From positions 31,276 through 95,275 of the forward strand of contig NZ_DAISXK010000008.1 in NCBI RefSeq assembly GCF_036825875.1: 64,000 nt of DNA, written 5' to 3'. The notes below the pieces were generated by a model that ran no database searches, was not told the DNA's origin, and was given only the letters and a program-made list of their open reading frames with translations. Position numbers and translations under genes: made by a program. This stretch comes from Paucihalobacter sp036825875. Its GTDB lineage: Bacteria > Bacteroidota > Bacteroidia > Flavobacteriales > Flavobacteriaceae. Below, piece after piece: positions 16,263-25,836 of the stretch; the first letter of the stretch is position 1; each line of letters opens with the position of its first letter.

Positions 16263-19220
16263 TTATTTAATTATCGCATCGTAAATATACTGTTGAATAT
16301 TGGTTCTTATGTTTTCTTTTAACAGTAAATTGGTTGTTGCTTTAGGATAGGTTCTATTGGCCATAAAAATATAAACTATTTCCTCATCTGGATCCGCCCA
16401 AGCGTAAGTACCTGTAAATCCAGAATGACCAAAACTTGTCATTGACAAACATCCACAGGTTGGACCAGCATCGCCAAGTTGTGGCTTGTCGAATCCAATA
16501 CCGCGTCGGTTATTATTAATGCAAAAATGACATTTGTTAAATTCGTCCATCGTTTCAGGTGTAAAGTACCTTCTCCCACCGTAAAAGCCCTTTTGTAAAT
16601 ACATCTGCATAATTTTTGCCATATCATTGGCATTGCTAAATACACCAGCATGACCGCCAACGCCATTCTGCATTGCAGCACCCATATCGTGAACATAACC
16701 ATGAACAGTTTGGTATCGATAATAGTCGTCTTCTTCGGTTGGTAAAATCATGCTTTTGCTAAATTTTTCGGTTGGGTTATAAGTGGTAAAATTAGCACCT
16801 AAAGGTCGATAAAAACGATCCTGAATAACAACTGCCATAGATTTTTCGTAATGTTTTTCTAAATATTTTTTCAGAATAAAATATGGTAAGTCGCTATATC
16901 GGTATTGAACCCTGCCTAATAAATCGGTATTTCTAACAATATCATATATGGTATCTTGATAATCACCACGCATAAATAGATCTTGACTTATTTCAACATT
17001 AAAAACATCATCCTTTTGATTTCTGTAATACTTCTGTGAAGGTTTCTTATTGGCATCGAGAGTAGCCGTGTAAAAAGGAATCCAAGGTTTTAATTGCGCA
17101 AAATGCGATAACATTGTTTTCAATGTTATATTGGCCTTATTGGTGCCTTTGTATTCAGGAAGTAATTCTGAAATTTTTGTGTCTAGAGTTATAATTCCCT
17201 CTTCATGTAATTCCATGATGAGCGGTACCGTTGCCATTATTTTGGTTAATGAAGCGATATCAAATAAATCCGAATCTTTTACAGGGATTTTATTATTATA
17301 GGTATGAAAGCCAAAACTTTTATTGTAAAACACTTTGCCTTTACGGGCAACTACTATTTGAATTCCAGGCGTTGTGCCTTTCGCAATTGCTACTCTTGCT
17401 AATGAATCAATTTTATGTAATTTTTTAGAATCCATCCCAACACTTTCTGCCAAACCGTAACTTAAACTACTTAAGGCATTATATTGAAAACCAATACCCA
17501 TAGGAAACTGGATTCCGCTGCTCACTGGCAAGGTGCCTTTTGCCGGGATAGCACCAAAAATAAGTTGTGCTGATTTTTCTTGTGCTATTTTACTATTTTG
17601 ATAACTTACCACAATACTTTCAATATTTTCAGTAGTTTTTAGGTCCAATAAGCTGTAAGGATTAGAAAACACATTAAGAATAACGTTATTAGTACGCGAA
17701 ATTTCATACAACCAAACCAATTCTCGGTCTGTAAATTTATAACTGCGCCAAGGATTATCGCTAGTTTTATGTAGACTTATAATAACTATATTGTAGTTTT
17801 TAAGCTGAAGAAGAAGTTCATCTAACTTATCTGCTTTTATTTCGTGAATTTTTGTGTATTTTTTTAAGGTTTCCAAAAATGGGGTTCCATCATCATTACC
17901 AAATTTTATATAGGCGATTTTTTTTGTTTCCAATTGACGAATGGGTAGATTCTGATTGGTGTTTTTTACAACAGTGATGGCGTTCTCCATCAACTTTTCA
18001 TAAAGTAAGTCGTCTTCTATTCGGTTTAAATCACCAATCAAATTTTTGGTATCTACTGGTTTGTAGTCATTTAAACCTAGTTTATATTTAGAACTCAAAA
18101 TCTTTTTAACTGAATGCGCTAGTCGTTCTTCGGTAAATAATTTATTATTTAAAGCCTCGGCTATTTTAGTGACTGCTAATTTCACGTTTTCTGAAATCAA
18201 TAAAACGTCATTTCCTGCCAAAAACGCTGCCAAATCAATATCTCCCGGAGCGCTAAAATTAGAAGCGCCTTTCATATTAAGGGCATCGGTAAAAATCAAC
18301 CCCTCAAATCCTAAGGTATCTTTAAGAATGTTGGTGACAATATGTTTCGATATAGATGATGGATAACCCGAACGCGCTTCCAAAGCCGGCACATTTAAAT
18401 GTGCTACCATAACACTCGACAAGCCTTCTTTTATAAGTTTTCTATAGGGATACAGCTCAACAGAATCGATACGTTGTGCACTAAAATTTATAGTTGGTAA
18501 GGTTTTATGTGAATCGGTATCAGTATCGCCATGACCAGGAAAATGTTTGGCATTGGCCATAACTCCAGCGCCTTGCATACCTTTCATAAAGGCTAAAGAC
18601 TGCTTGGTGATTCTATCGCGATCTTCACCAAAAGATCGGTTTCCTATAATAGGATTATTTGGATTGGTATTGATATCAACCACCGGAGCAAAATTGAAAT
18701 GTACACCTAAACGTTTACAGTGTTCTCCAATATGTTTTCCAGTTTGTTCTATTAAGGCATCGTCTTTAATGGCTCCTAAGGTCATATTCCATGGAAAGGC
18801 GTAAGTTGAATCTAAACGCATGCTCAAACCCCATTCGGCATCCATACCAACTAATAAGGGAATTTTTGAAGCCGCTTGCAATTCATTATTGAGTTTTGCC
18901 TGACGCATTGGTCCGCCTTTTGAAAAAATAACGCCACCAATATGCTGTTCTTTTATTTGCTTTAAAATTTCAGATTTATGCGATTCATTCTTATCAGAAA
19001 AGACTTGAACCATGAATAGTTGGCCAATTTTTTCTTCTAAGGTCATAGATTTATATGTGCTATCTACCCAAGTCCTTTGCGCTTCAATATCTTTTGCAAA
19101 CAATGGATTGTTTTGACTAAAGGCGATAATTGAAAAGAAAAAAGTTATAAATAAAATAAGGGGTTTATGATTTATCACTGTATAAATGGCTTTTGATGAA
19201 TTAACTAATAATACTTGCAA
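16263..19220 (-). CDS. GH3 beta-N-acetylhexosaminidase / beta-lactamase-fold fusion
   Basis: A 985-residue exported fusion. Residues about 1-35 are a signal segment (LILFITFFFSIIAFSQ). Residues about 50-400 are a NagZ-type GH3 domain with AKHFPGHGDTDTDSH (about 225-239, acid/base His) and FTDALNM (about 308-314, nucleophile Asp). Residues about 400-600 are a GH3 C-terminal-like sandwich, and 610-985 a serine beta-lactamase/penicillin-binding-like domain with SLTK (SxxK, about 657) and a late HSGFTGT. Such fusions are known in Bacteroidota and are likely to act on peptidoglycan in the periplasm: the GH3 part trims GlcNAc and the serine hydrolase part acts on peptides or esters. Two start codons are possible; the N-terminus is uncertain. 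Confidence 0.9.
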   Translation of the reverse strand: MQVLLVNSSKAIYTVINHKPLILFITFFFSIIAFSQNNPLFAKDIEAQRTWVDSTYKSMTLEEKIGQLFMVQVFSDKNESHKSEILKQIKEQHIGGVIFSKGGPMRQAKLNNELQAASKIPLLVGMDAEWGLSMRLDSTYAFPWNMTLGAIKDDALIEQTGKHIGEHCKRLGVHFNFAPVVDINTNPNNPIIGNRSFGEDRDRITKQSLAFMKGMQGAGVMANAKHFPGHGDTDTDSHKTLPTINFSAQRIDSVELYPYRKLIKEGLSSVMVAHLNVPALEARSGYPSSISKHIVTNILKDTLGFEGLIFTDALNMKGASNFSAPGDIDLAAFLAGNDVLLISENVKLAVTKIAEALNNKLFTEERLAHSVKKILSSKYKLGLNDYKPVDTKNLIGDLNRIEDDLLYEKLMENAITVVKNTNQNLPIRQLETKKIAYIKFGNDDGTPFLETLKKYTKIHEIKADKLDELLLQLKNYNIVIISLHKTSDNPWRSYKFTDRELVWLYEISRTNNVILNVFSNPYSLLDLKTTENIESIVVSYQNSKIAQEKSAQLIFGAIPAKGTLPVSSGIQFPMGIGFQYNALSSLSYGLAESVGMDSKKLHKIDSLARVAIAKGTTPGIQIVVARKGKVFYNKSFGFHTYNNKIPVKDSDLFDIASLTKIMATVPLIMELHEEGIITLDTKISELLPEYKGTNKANITLKTMLSHFAQLKPWIPFYTATLDANKKPSQKYYRNQKDDVFNVEISQDLFMRGDYQDTIYDIVRNTDLLGRVQYRYSDLPYFILKKYLEKHYEKSMAVVIQDRFYRPLGANFTTYNPTEKFSKSMILPTEEDDYYRYQTVHGYVHDMGAAMQNGVGGHAGVFSNANDMAKIMQMYLQKGFYGGRRYFTPETMDEFNKCHFCINNNRRGIGFDKPQLGDAGPTCGCLSMTSFGHSGFTGTYAWADPDEEIVYIFMANRTYPKATTNLLLKENIRTNIQQYIYDAIIK

Positions 19221-19286
19221 ATTAGTATAAATGAGAGTTATTAATATGACATTTATGATAGATTTATAAAGAACTTCATCAACAAA

Positions 19287-19772
19287 CTACTTGATAAAAC
19301 GGTTATGCCAACTCTCCTTGGCTGGCACTTCCCAACTGTCGTTAAACTCTGCAATATTGTTTACTAAATTATTAAACACAATGGTGTTTGGACCAACAGC
19401 TTTATCTTTTGCCATTTGCCTAAAATCGATTAACGATTTGTAAGCCACAAATTCACCTTGTTTATACGACACATTCATTTTATCTAATAAATCTACTTGA
19501 TAGTCTTGTTCTAATTGTTGTATAAATTTAATGGATGCATCGATTGAACAACCAGTTGCTTTATTGAAGTTTTGGTTTAAACCAATAACTATAAATCTTT
19601 TATATTTAATAGTATAGCCCGAATGCAAGTCACTGCCATGCGCAGTCCATTGGGTGATGAAATCATTCAGTTTGAGCGATATTTCTTCAATCTCTTGTTC
19701 ATTAAATGATCGGTTGGCTTGGTAAATCCAAACTCGTGATGTTTCTGGAAGGGAACTAAATTCTACTAACAT
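19287..19772 (-). CDS. Conserved flavobacterial protein of unknown function
   Basis: 161 residues, soluble, with conserved-looking blocks SRVWIYQANR, WTAHGSDLHSGY and GCSIDASIKFIQQLE. Databases often label this family ABC transporter ATPase, but no Walker A (GxxxxGKS/T), signature or Walker B motif is present, so I reject that name. The Cys in GCSID and the His in HGSDLH could be functional. It lies 67 bases upstream of the GH3/beta-lactamase gene on the same strand and 161 bases from the PH-domain genes. Function unknown. Confidence 0.8.
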   Translation of the reverse strand: MLVEFSSLPETSRVWIYQANRSFNEQEIEEISLKLNDFITQWTAHGSDLHSGYTIKYKRFIVIGLNQNFNKATGCSIDASIKFIQQLEQDYQVDLLDKMNVSYKQGEFVAYKSLIDFRQMAKDKAVGPNTIVFNNLVNNIAEFNDSWEVPAKESWHNRFIK

Positions 19773-19933
19773 ATAGGATGGTTTTATACTATTATTAAAT
19801 TAATCAAAAGTCGTGCTATAAAAAATATCCTGACAAAAATTGTGAACTCATTAAACAAATAATTTTGACCCTGCCACCGTCAATATCGAATGGTAACATG
19901 CCGGCCTAAATCCAATATACATACCTGCAGAAA

Positions 19934-21418
19934 CTACATCCAATTTTTACCACTCGTTTCAACTCTGTAAATCAAATAATTTAATATTGCTTTGGCGCGC
20001 TCTTGTTCAATATAGGAAATTGAAATCTTTCCTGATGCAGTATAAACAAGCACACTAGCCACTTTACGCCGTTTCATAAATATGGACTGCCTCATTTCAA
20101 CCGACTGGATTTTATGGTGTTGAACGATCTCAGTTTTGGTTTCAATAAATCCGCTACCCACTACTAAATATTGGTCGTCAATACTATAAAAAGCCTTTCT
20201 GTATGAAATTTTTAAAAAGGCTAATACGATTAAAGCTCCTAAAATGTTCACGAACCATAAATTAAGGAATTCAGCGAAATACACTAGTAAGTTTAAAATC
20301 AACAAAATGATAACACTTCTGATTGCTTTAACTCGCACGAAGTAAAATGTTGGTTTAAATTGATCGGCAATCGTGGAATAGCTCGTGTAAATTTTATTGA
20401 CCAAATACCAGAGCTGGGTTTTATCTAAGGCAATAATAGAAAGGTTCTGTGCCTTTTTTTTATCAATCATAGCTTGCTTTACCTCCAATGTATTCAATCC
20501 AAAATACCGCTTTAGTCGGTTGTTGGTGATGATAACTTTTTGAATTCTGCTTGGTGAAAGGTTGAGCGAAATTTTGTTGAGTAAACCTTTGGATATTTCT
20601 ATTGTTTTGTCGTGTTCAATCACTTGTAAATTGAAGTTGACAACAAGTGTTTTTAGCAGCGAAAAGAAAAAAGCTAACAACAGAAAAACTATCAGAATTA
20701 AAATATTAAATAGAATGATGGAAAAAACAGCTGCGGATTGCGTCTCTATATTGTCAATAAATTCATTTTCTATTTCCAAATCGTTAAAAAGGTCTTTAAA
20801 CTGAAAATAAATACCTGATATAAAGGCTAAAATAATAGCCAGACTTTTTAGGTGGTTTTGCCCGATGCCTTCCAAAAGTAATTTTTTTGCTGATACTTTG
20901 TAGTAAACACGAGATTCTGGAATGCTTTCAAAGGTTTCGGAAATCTCAGATAACAATGCTTTTTTTAATGCCAAAGCCATAGGTCTGCTGAGTGCTTTTA
21001 TCTCGATTTCGGATTGGTCATCGCCAGCCGTTTCTATTGAAAATGAAACCACGTTAATAAATTGTTGCAGTAAATTTTGTTTTATGTGAATGTTCTGAAT
21101 TTTAGAATTTGGTATTAAAATGCTTTCTTTATTAAGAATTCCTTTGTCCAGATGAAAGCCTTCTGAAGACACATAAAATTTAAAATACCAATACTTTAAA
21201 ATTGAAAATACTAGAAAGAACAGCAGTAAGGCCAATAAGTATAAAATAAGCTGAACTGCACTCAACCCCAAAATACTACCTTTCCTTACAATTCCAACGC
21301 CGATTACAATAAAGAGCGCAAAACTTTGCCTTAAAAATTTAAATAATTGAAACCCAAAAATTATAACAATTCCTTTAACAGATTGTCTTATTGGCGTTGA
21401 AAAATCAAAGTTGGTCAT
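19934..21418 (-). CDS. Bacterial PH-domain membrane protein, YdbT-like
   Basis: 494 residues with paired transmembrane hairpins and three bPH2 (DUF304) segments: after the first hairpin (about 75-160, GFHLDKGILNKESILIPNSKIQNIHIKQ), in the middle (about 265-340, KGLLNKISLNLSPSRIQKVIITNNRLKRYFG) and near the C-terminus (about 400-485, SGFIETKTEIVQHHKIQSVEMRQS). This is the YdbT architecture. The role is unknown, presumably membrane-associated. The gene overlaps the upstream YdbS-like gene by 14 bases, so the two are translationally coupled. Confidence 0.85.
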   Translation of the reverse strand: MTNFDFSTPIRQSVKGIVIIFGFQLFKFLRQSFALFIVIGVGIVRKGSILGLSAVQLILYLLALLLFFLVFSILKYWYFKFYVSSEGFHLDKGILNKESILIPNSKIQNIHIKQNLLQQFINVVSFSIETAGDDQSEIEIKALSRPMALALKKALLSEISETFESIPESRVYYKVSAKKLLLEGIGQNHLKSLAIILAFISGIYFQFKDLFNDLEIENEFIDNIETQSAAVFSIILFNILILIVFLLLAFFFSLLKTLVVNFNLQVIEHDKTIEISKGLLNKISLNLSPSRIQKVIITNNRLKRYFGLNTLEVKQAMIDKKKAQNLSIIALDKTQLWYLVNKIYTSYSTIADQFKPTFYFVRVKAIRSVIILLILNLLVYFAEFLNLWFVNILGALIVLAFLKISYRKAFYSIDDQYLVVGSGFIETKTEIVQHHKIQSVEMRQSIFMKRRKVASVLVYTASGKISISYIEQERAKAILNYLIYRVETSGKNWM

Positions 21419-21920
21419 TGATCTTTGTAGTTAAAAACGCATTAATTTTTTGTGCAGTTTCTTTAGATAAGCCACTTATAAACAAATCGCTACCTGTGGC
21501 ACCAGCGGTGTAAATTTTAAGGGTAGATAGTTGTAGTTTTCGTTCTAAAAAGCTACAGGAAATCTCGGTGTGTTGAATTCTAACAAAAGGTACGGTTGTA
21601 AAAGAATTCAGCAATAAACCCTCGGTGTATATGATATCGTGTTCACGCAATGCGTAACGCCGTTTAGGAAAACTCAAAAACGTATATATACAACTAATAA
21701 CAAGAAGTGCTATCAAAGTCGCGATGGCTGTCCAGAAATAAAACATCCAACCTTCGAAATTGGTTATAAAACCGATAGTGATTACTGCAATTAAAGGAAA
21801 CAAAAACCCAAGTAATCTATTAAATAATAAGATATACAAATACGAACGTTCAACCTTTTCTAAATTGAGGTTATCAATATTTGGTATCGAAAGGGCATCT
21901 ATTTGTGGATTGTTAAACAT
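21405..21920 (-). CDS. Bacterial PH-domain membrane protein, YdbS-like
   Basis: 171 residues from the ATG at 21920: two transmembrane segments (about 32-55 and 60-80) then one bPH2 domain with EHDIIYTEGLLLNSFTTVPF and IQHTEISCSFLERKL. It is the usual partner of YdbT, with which it overlaps by 14 bases. I preferred this start over the upstream ATG at 21950 because MFNNPQIDALSIPNID is the typical flavobacterial N-terminus. Confidence 0.83.
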   Translation of the reverse strand: MFNNPQIDALSIPNIDNLNLEKVERSYLYILLFNRLLGFLFPLIAVITIGFITNFEGWMFYFWTAIATLIALLVISCIYTFLSFPKRRYALREHDIIYTEGLLLNSFTTVPFVRIQHTEISCSFLERKLQLSTLKIYTAGATGSDLFISGLSKETAQKINAFLTTKINDQL

Positions 21921-22001
21921 AGGTGTTGTTAAAAATTTTTTACTCAACAAAAGTTTACTTGCAAAGCAATTGTCATGTTATGAATTGAAAATATGAGATT
22001 T

Positions 22002-22214
22002 TCAATTCTTTTTAGCTGTCAATTTCCTTTTTGAGAGAAAGAAGAATACAAATCCCATTACAAATAAAAAAATAAGATATTTAATATTTAAAAATTTAAA
22101 ATCTTCATAAATTAAATAATCAAAAAACATTAGAACTATGGTTGCGACTAATCCAGTGATAATTTCAGACAACAGGGATTTTTTAATAATATCTTTTTGT
22201 TCTTGGGTTTTCAT
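22002..22214 (-). CDS. Small two-span membrane protein
   Basis: 70 residues with two hydrophobic segments (about 17-34 and 43-61) and a basic C-terminus (SKRKLTAKKN). Its ATG overlaps the stop of the Fe-S gene upstream by 4 bases (ATGA-type overlap), which argues for a real, coupled gene. I do not recognise the family. Confidence 0.65.
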   Translation of the reverse strand: MKTQEQKDIIKKSLLSEIITGLVATIVLMFFDYLIYEDFKFLNIKYLIFLFVMGFVFFFLSKRKLTAKKN

Positions 22215-23002
22215 AAATCCTGCGCATTCGCAATTAACTCCGCAACATCCATCACTTTAATTTGGCCTTCTTTTTCCTTGTTTTTTACACCATCGGTCAT
22301 CATGGTGTTGCAAAATGGGCAACCAGCGGCAATAATATCAGGTTGAATTTCTAAAGCTTGTTCGGTTCGTTCTATATTGACTTCTTTATTACCAGGTTCG
22401 GCATCTTTAAACATTTGAGCTCCGCCAGCGCCACAGCACAAACCGCGACTTTTGCAGGATTTCATTTCAACCAATTCGGCATCTAACTTTCTTATTAAAT
22501 CGCGTGGTGCTTCATAAACATTGTTGGCTCGACCCAAATAACACGGATCGTGAAAAGTAATGCGCTTGCCTTTAAATTGGCCACCTTCTATGGTTAGTCT
22601 GCCTTCGTCTAACAAATTCTTTAAAAATTGCGTGTGGTGCATCACCTTGTATTCACCACCAAGCGAAGGATATTCGTTTTTTAAGGTATTAAAACAATGC
22701 GGACAGGTAGTTACAACAGTTTTAATTTTGTAAGCGTTTAACACTTCAATATTGGTGACGGCTTGCATTTGGAATAAAAACTCGTTGCCAGAACGTTTGG
22801 CTGGATCTCCAGTGCAACTTTCCTCAGTACCGAGTACCGCGAAATTTACATTGGCGCGATTGAGTAACTTCACAAATGCTTTGGTAATTTTTTTAGCTCT
22901 ATCATCAAAACTTCCTGCGCAACCAACCCAAAAAAGGACTTCAGGTTGCTTACCTTCGGCCATAAGTTGCGCCATAGTTGGCACTTTTAATTGTTCGCTC
23001 AT
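22211..23002 (-). CDS. (Fe-S)-binding CCG-domain protein, HdrB-like
   Basis: 263 residues with two CCG-type cysteine-rich modules: FWVGCAGSFDD with CPHCFNTLKNEYP, and FHDPCYLGRAN with CKSRGLCCGAGGAQMF and CPFCNTMM. The layout is that of HdrB and LldE/GlpC C-terminal domains that hold a special 4Fe-4S cluster for thiol or disulfide redox chemistry. It is probably the partner of the membrane Fe-S protein at 23506-24816; the HAD gene sits between them. Reaction unknown; a quinone-linked oxidoreductase is likely. Confidence 0.88.
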   Translation of the reverse strand: MSEQLKVPTMAQLMAEGKQPEVLFWVGCAGSFDDRAKKITKAFVKLLNRANVNFAVLGTEESCTGDPAKRSGNEFLFQMQAVTNIEVLNAYKIKTVVTTCPHCFNTLKNEYPSLGGEYKVMHHTQFLKNLLDEGRLTIEGGQFKGKRITFHDPCYLGRANNVYEAPRDLIRKLDAELVEMKSCKSRGLCCGAGGAQMFKDAEPGNKEVNIERTEQALEIQPDIIAAGCPFCNTMMTDGVKNKEKEGQIKVMDVAELIANAQDL

Positions 23003-23014
23003 GCGTAATTTTAT

Positions 23015-23461
23015 TTAATCGTGCTGACCATCATCAAACACTTGAATGGTCACATTTTTATCTACTAAATCTGTGAATTTTCCTTTATATCTCGTTGCTT
23101 TCACTAGGTGATTATCAATCCAATGGTAATTGCCACCTCTCGGTTTACCCATTAACAAACTATGATATTTAAAACCGTGTTTGTTCAACCAAATTTCAGT
23201 GTACTCTCGATGTGCTTCTGTTCTTGAGGTGAAGAAACAAATCATGTGACCTTCGTCGTACCACTTGTTGCAGGTTGCTAAAGCATCTGGATAAACTTCG
23301 GCGGTAAGCATGCGTTCTGGTTCCTCATTTGGAATGTCTTCTCCAATTGTACCATCGATATCAATTAGATAATTTTTGATGCCTTTAGGTAAAACCGGAC
23401 TTACCTTTTCGCCTTTTTCAACTTTTTCGTGTAATAATTTGTCTGCTTCTTCTCTTTTCAT
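23015..23461 (-). CDS. HAD-superfamily phosphatase-like protein
   Basis: 148 residues with the HAD nucleophile motif LIDIDGTIGED (about 32-42), motif II-like FFTSRTEAHREYT and the late acidic motif FDDGQHD. The absence of a cap makes it a small C0-type or nucleotidase-like HAD. Some databases call flavobacterial homologues phosphoheptose isomerase, which the sequence does not support. It is inserted between the two Fe-S genes with spacings of 12 and 44 bases, so it is probably in their operon. Confidence 0.8.
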   Translation of the reverse strand: MKREEADKLLHEKVEKGEKVSPVLPKGIKNYLIDIDGTIGEDIPNEEPERMLTAEVYPDALATCNKWYDEGHMICFFTSRTEAHREYTEIWLNKHGFKYHSLLMGKPRGGNYHWIDNHLVKATRYKGKFTDLVDKNVTIQVFDDGQHD

Positions 23462-23505
23462 AATCGCTTGCTCTTGTAATGATTTTAGGTTGGTTTTTTA
23501 ATTTT

Positions 23506-24816
23506 CTAATTTTCGTTTGCCCAATTCAGCCTGTCCATTTGGTTGTATGGCCATGGAGCACCGTTGTTCTCAACATTGGTCATCATATTGTTTAATTCCA
23601 TTGGTGCCGCACTTTGTTCCATCACTAAATATCTGCGCATGTCTATAATTATAGATAACGGATTAATACTTACCGGACAAGCTTCGACGCAGGCATTGCA
23701 ACTGGTGCAAGCCCATAATTCTTCAGGTGTAATATAATCGTTGAGTAATTGTTTACCATCGTCTTTAAATGTACCACCATTGGCATCGATATTCTTACCT
23801 ACTTCCTCTAGCCTATCACGCGTATCCATCATTATTTTTCTAGGCGATAATTTTTTACCAGTTTGGTTAGCCGGACATTCACTGGTGCATCGGCCACATT
23901 CAGTGCAGGTGTATGCATTGAGTAATTGTACCCAGTTCAAGTCGGAAACATCACTTGCGCCAAATTTTGCAGGTACGGCGTCTGGATTTGCTGGTGCGGC
24001 AAATGGATCGGCATTAGGATCCATCATTAACTTTACTTCGGCAGTTACTGACTCTAAATTGTCGAGCTCTCCTTTTGGTTTTAAGTTTCCAAAATAAGTA
24101 TTAGGAAACGCTAACAAAATGTGCAAGTGTTTTGAAAAGTATAGATAATTTAAAAAGATTAAAATACCTATGATGTGCAGCCACCAAGCAGAGCGTTCGA
24201 TTATATGAATGGTACCTTCAGAAAAACCGCTAAACCAATGTGCTATAAATTGACTTACAAGGTTACCTGAATTCATTTCCTGAAAAGGAATATCTGTTGC
24301 ATTCATTGTAAGAAATAAACACATTAATACAACTTCAAAATATAAAATGATATTGCCGTCGTTTTCAGGCCAACCCTTCATTTCGGCACTCATAAAACGT
24401 TTTAGTTTTATAATGTTTCTTCTAAGCCAAAATACAATCACCGCTAATAAGACTAATACGGCAAGTACCTCAAACGAGGCTATAAACACCCCGTAAAGCG
24501 TTTCGCCCAAAACACCTAAAAAAATACGATGCGTTCCGAAAAGTCCATCTATTATAATTTCTAAAACCTCAAGATTTATAATTACAAAACCAACATAAAC
24601 AATGATATGCATTATTCCGGCTACAGGTCGTACAACCATTTTACTTTGACCTAAAGCAATACGAGCCATGTTATTGAAACGCTGTTTTTTATGGTCACTA
24701 ACATCCACATCGCGACCTAATTTGATATTTCGGATAAGTTTTTTAACGTTGTTTCCAAAATAGCCAAGCCCTAAAAGGAGCGCAATTGCAAATAAAATAT
24801 TGGGTAAATACTGCAT
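23506..24816 (-). CDS. Membrane (Fe-S) oxidoreductase, HdrC/HdrE-like fusion
   Basis: 436 residues. The N-terminal half has five or six hydrophobic helices of the NarI/HdrE-type cytochrome b-like membrane anchor (about 1-235). The C-terminal part carries two 4Fe-4S motifs: CTECGRCTSECPANQTGK and CTSCNACVEACPVSINPL. The protein likely passes electrons between quinone in the inner membrane and the CCG-domain partner encoded downstream. The MCE gene starts upstream with a 6-base spacing, so these genes are co-transcribed. Confidence 0.9.
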   Translation of the reverse strand: MQYLPNILFAIALLLGLGYFGNNVKKLIRNIKLGRDVDVSDHKKQRFNNMARIALGQSKMVVRPVAGIMHIIVYVGFVIINLEVLEIIIDGLFGTHRIFLGVLGETLYGVFIASFEVLAVLVLLAVIVFWLRRNIIKLKRFMSAEMKGWPENDGNIILYFEVVLMCLFLTMNATDIPFQEMNSGNLVSQFIAHWFSGFSEGTIHIIERSAWWLHIIGILIFLNYLYFSKHLHILLAFPNTYFGNLKPKGELDNLESVTAEVKLMMDPNADPFAAPANPDAVPAKFGASDVSDLNWVQLLNAYTCTECGRCTSECPANQTGKKLSPRKIMMDTRDRLEEVGKNIDANGGTFKDDGKQLLNDYITPEELWACTSCNACVEACPVSINPLSIIIDMRRYLVMEQSAAPMELNNMMTNVENNGAPWPYNQMDRLNWANEN

Positions 24817-24822
24817 TATATA

Positions 24823-25779
24823 TTAATTATCGGATTCTTGAACCTCATTTCCTTGCGCATCATATTGTTTAGCTCTCTTTCCGAATAAAGAAAAATGCAC
24901 ATAACGTTTGGGGTTGAGTTTCATATCTTCAAGAAGCTGTTCCAATTGCAAAGATGCACCTTGTAAATTATCGTACAAGTTATCGTCTTTTAGCAATTTA
25001 CCTACCGATCCTTCACCGCGTTCCAGGGAGGAAATGATGGCATTCATGGCAACTAATGTACTGTCTAGATTATTGATTGTCTTAGAAATTTGGACGTTTT
25101 GTAAATCTTCAGACAGTAGTTTTAAATTTTCACTAGTGGTCCCAAAATTATCAACCAACAATGTGATTTTATCGTCATTTTGTCGAACTACTGATTGAAT
25201 TGATTCTGATAAAGCTCTAAAAGACTTTAAGGTAGTGTTTAATTCAGCGATGGTTTGTTTAATTCCTCTTTCAGAATTATCAGATATTAATTCATTTAAA
25301 TTTACAAATAACGTATCTGCCGACCTAATTGAGCTATCCAAATCGGAACTCAGGCCCGTAAAATTTTGTTTTAATGACGTTATTAAGCCTGGTTGTATTT
25401 CCGATTCAAGAATGTCGCCATCCTTGGCATAATCATAATCGTTTGCCGTAATAACGGCTAATGCATTGCCACCCATTAAACCAGTTTCATAAAGTCTAAT
25501 AATACTGTTTTTAGAAAATTGTAATTTCGGATCGACAGTAAAGGCAACCCGTGTTTTACCGGTTTCAAACATATACTTTATTTCGGTAACCTTACCTACA
25601 CTATTTCCTTTTATGGTTACTGATGAGGCAGTGCTTAACGCATTGTAATCAAATTCGGTGTAGTAAGTGTTTGAAGATGAAAATAAATCTTCACCTTTTA
25701 AAAAGCTGAATAAATATATGAAAAGAAAAATACCTGAAATTACCAGAATGGCGGCTTTAATTTCTCGTGAGATTTTCAA
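24823..25779 (-). CDS. MlaD/MCE-domain lipid-transport protein
   Basis: 318 residues: an N-terminal transmembrane anchor (about 10-27), one MCE domain (about 38-118, STASSVTIKGNSVGKVTEI and LYETGLMGGNALAVI) and a long helical tail predicted to form a tunnel or coiled coil (120-300). MCE proteins shuttle phospholipids between membranes, usually with an ABC permease/ATPase pair, which is not in this window. It lies between an Fe-S membrane protein and the amidase. Confidence 0.88.
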   Translation of the reverse strand: MKISREIKAAILVISGIFLFIYLFSFLKGEDLFSSSNTYYTEFDYNALSTASSVTIKGNSVGKVTEIKYMFETGKTRVAFTVDPKLQFSKNSIIRLYETGLMGGNALAVITANDYDYAKDGDILESEIQPGLITSLKQNFTGLSSDLDSSIRSADTLFVNLNELISDNSERGIKQTIAELNTTLKSFRALSESIQSVVRQNDDKITLLVDNFGTTSENLKLLSEDLQNVQISKTINNLDSTLVAMNAIISSLERGEGSVGKLLKDDNLYDNLQGASLQLEQLLEDMKLNPKRYVHFSLFGKRAKQYDAQGNEVQESDN

Positions 25780-25836
25780 TGTTGATTATTTTTTAATGAT
25801 TTGAGACAAATTTAGGAATAAAATAATAAAGAATCT

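Noticed and set aside
19287..19772. ABC transporter ATPase label used in some databases for this family
   Set aside because: No Walker A, signature or Walker B motif; the size is also too small for a complete ATPase.
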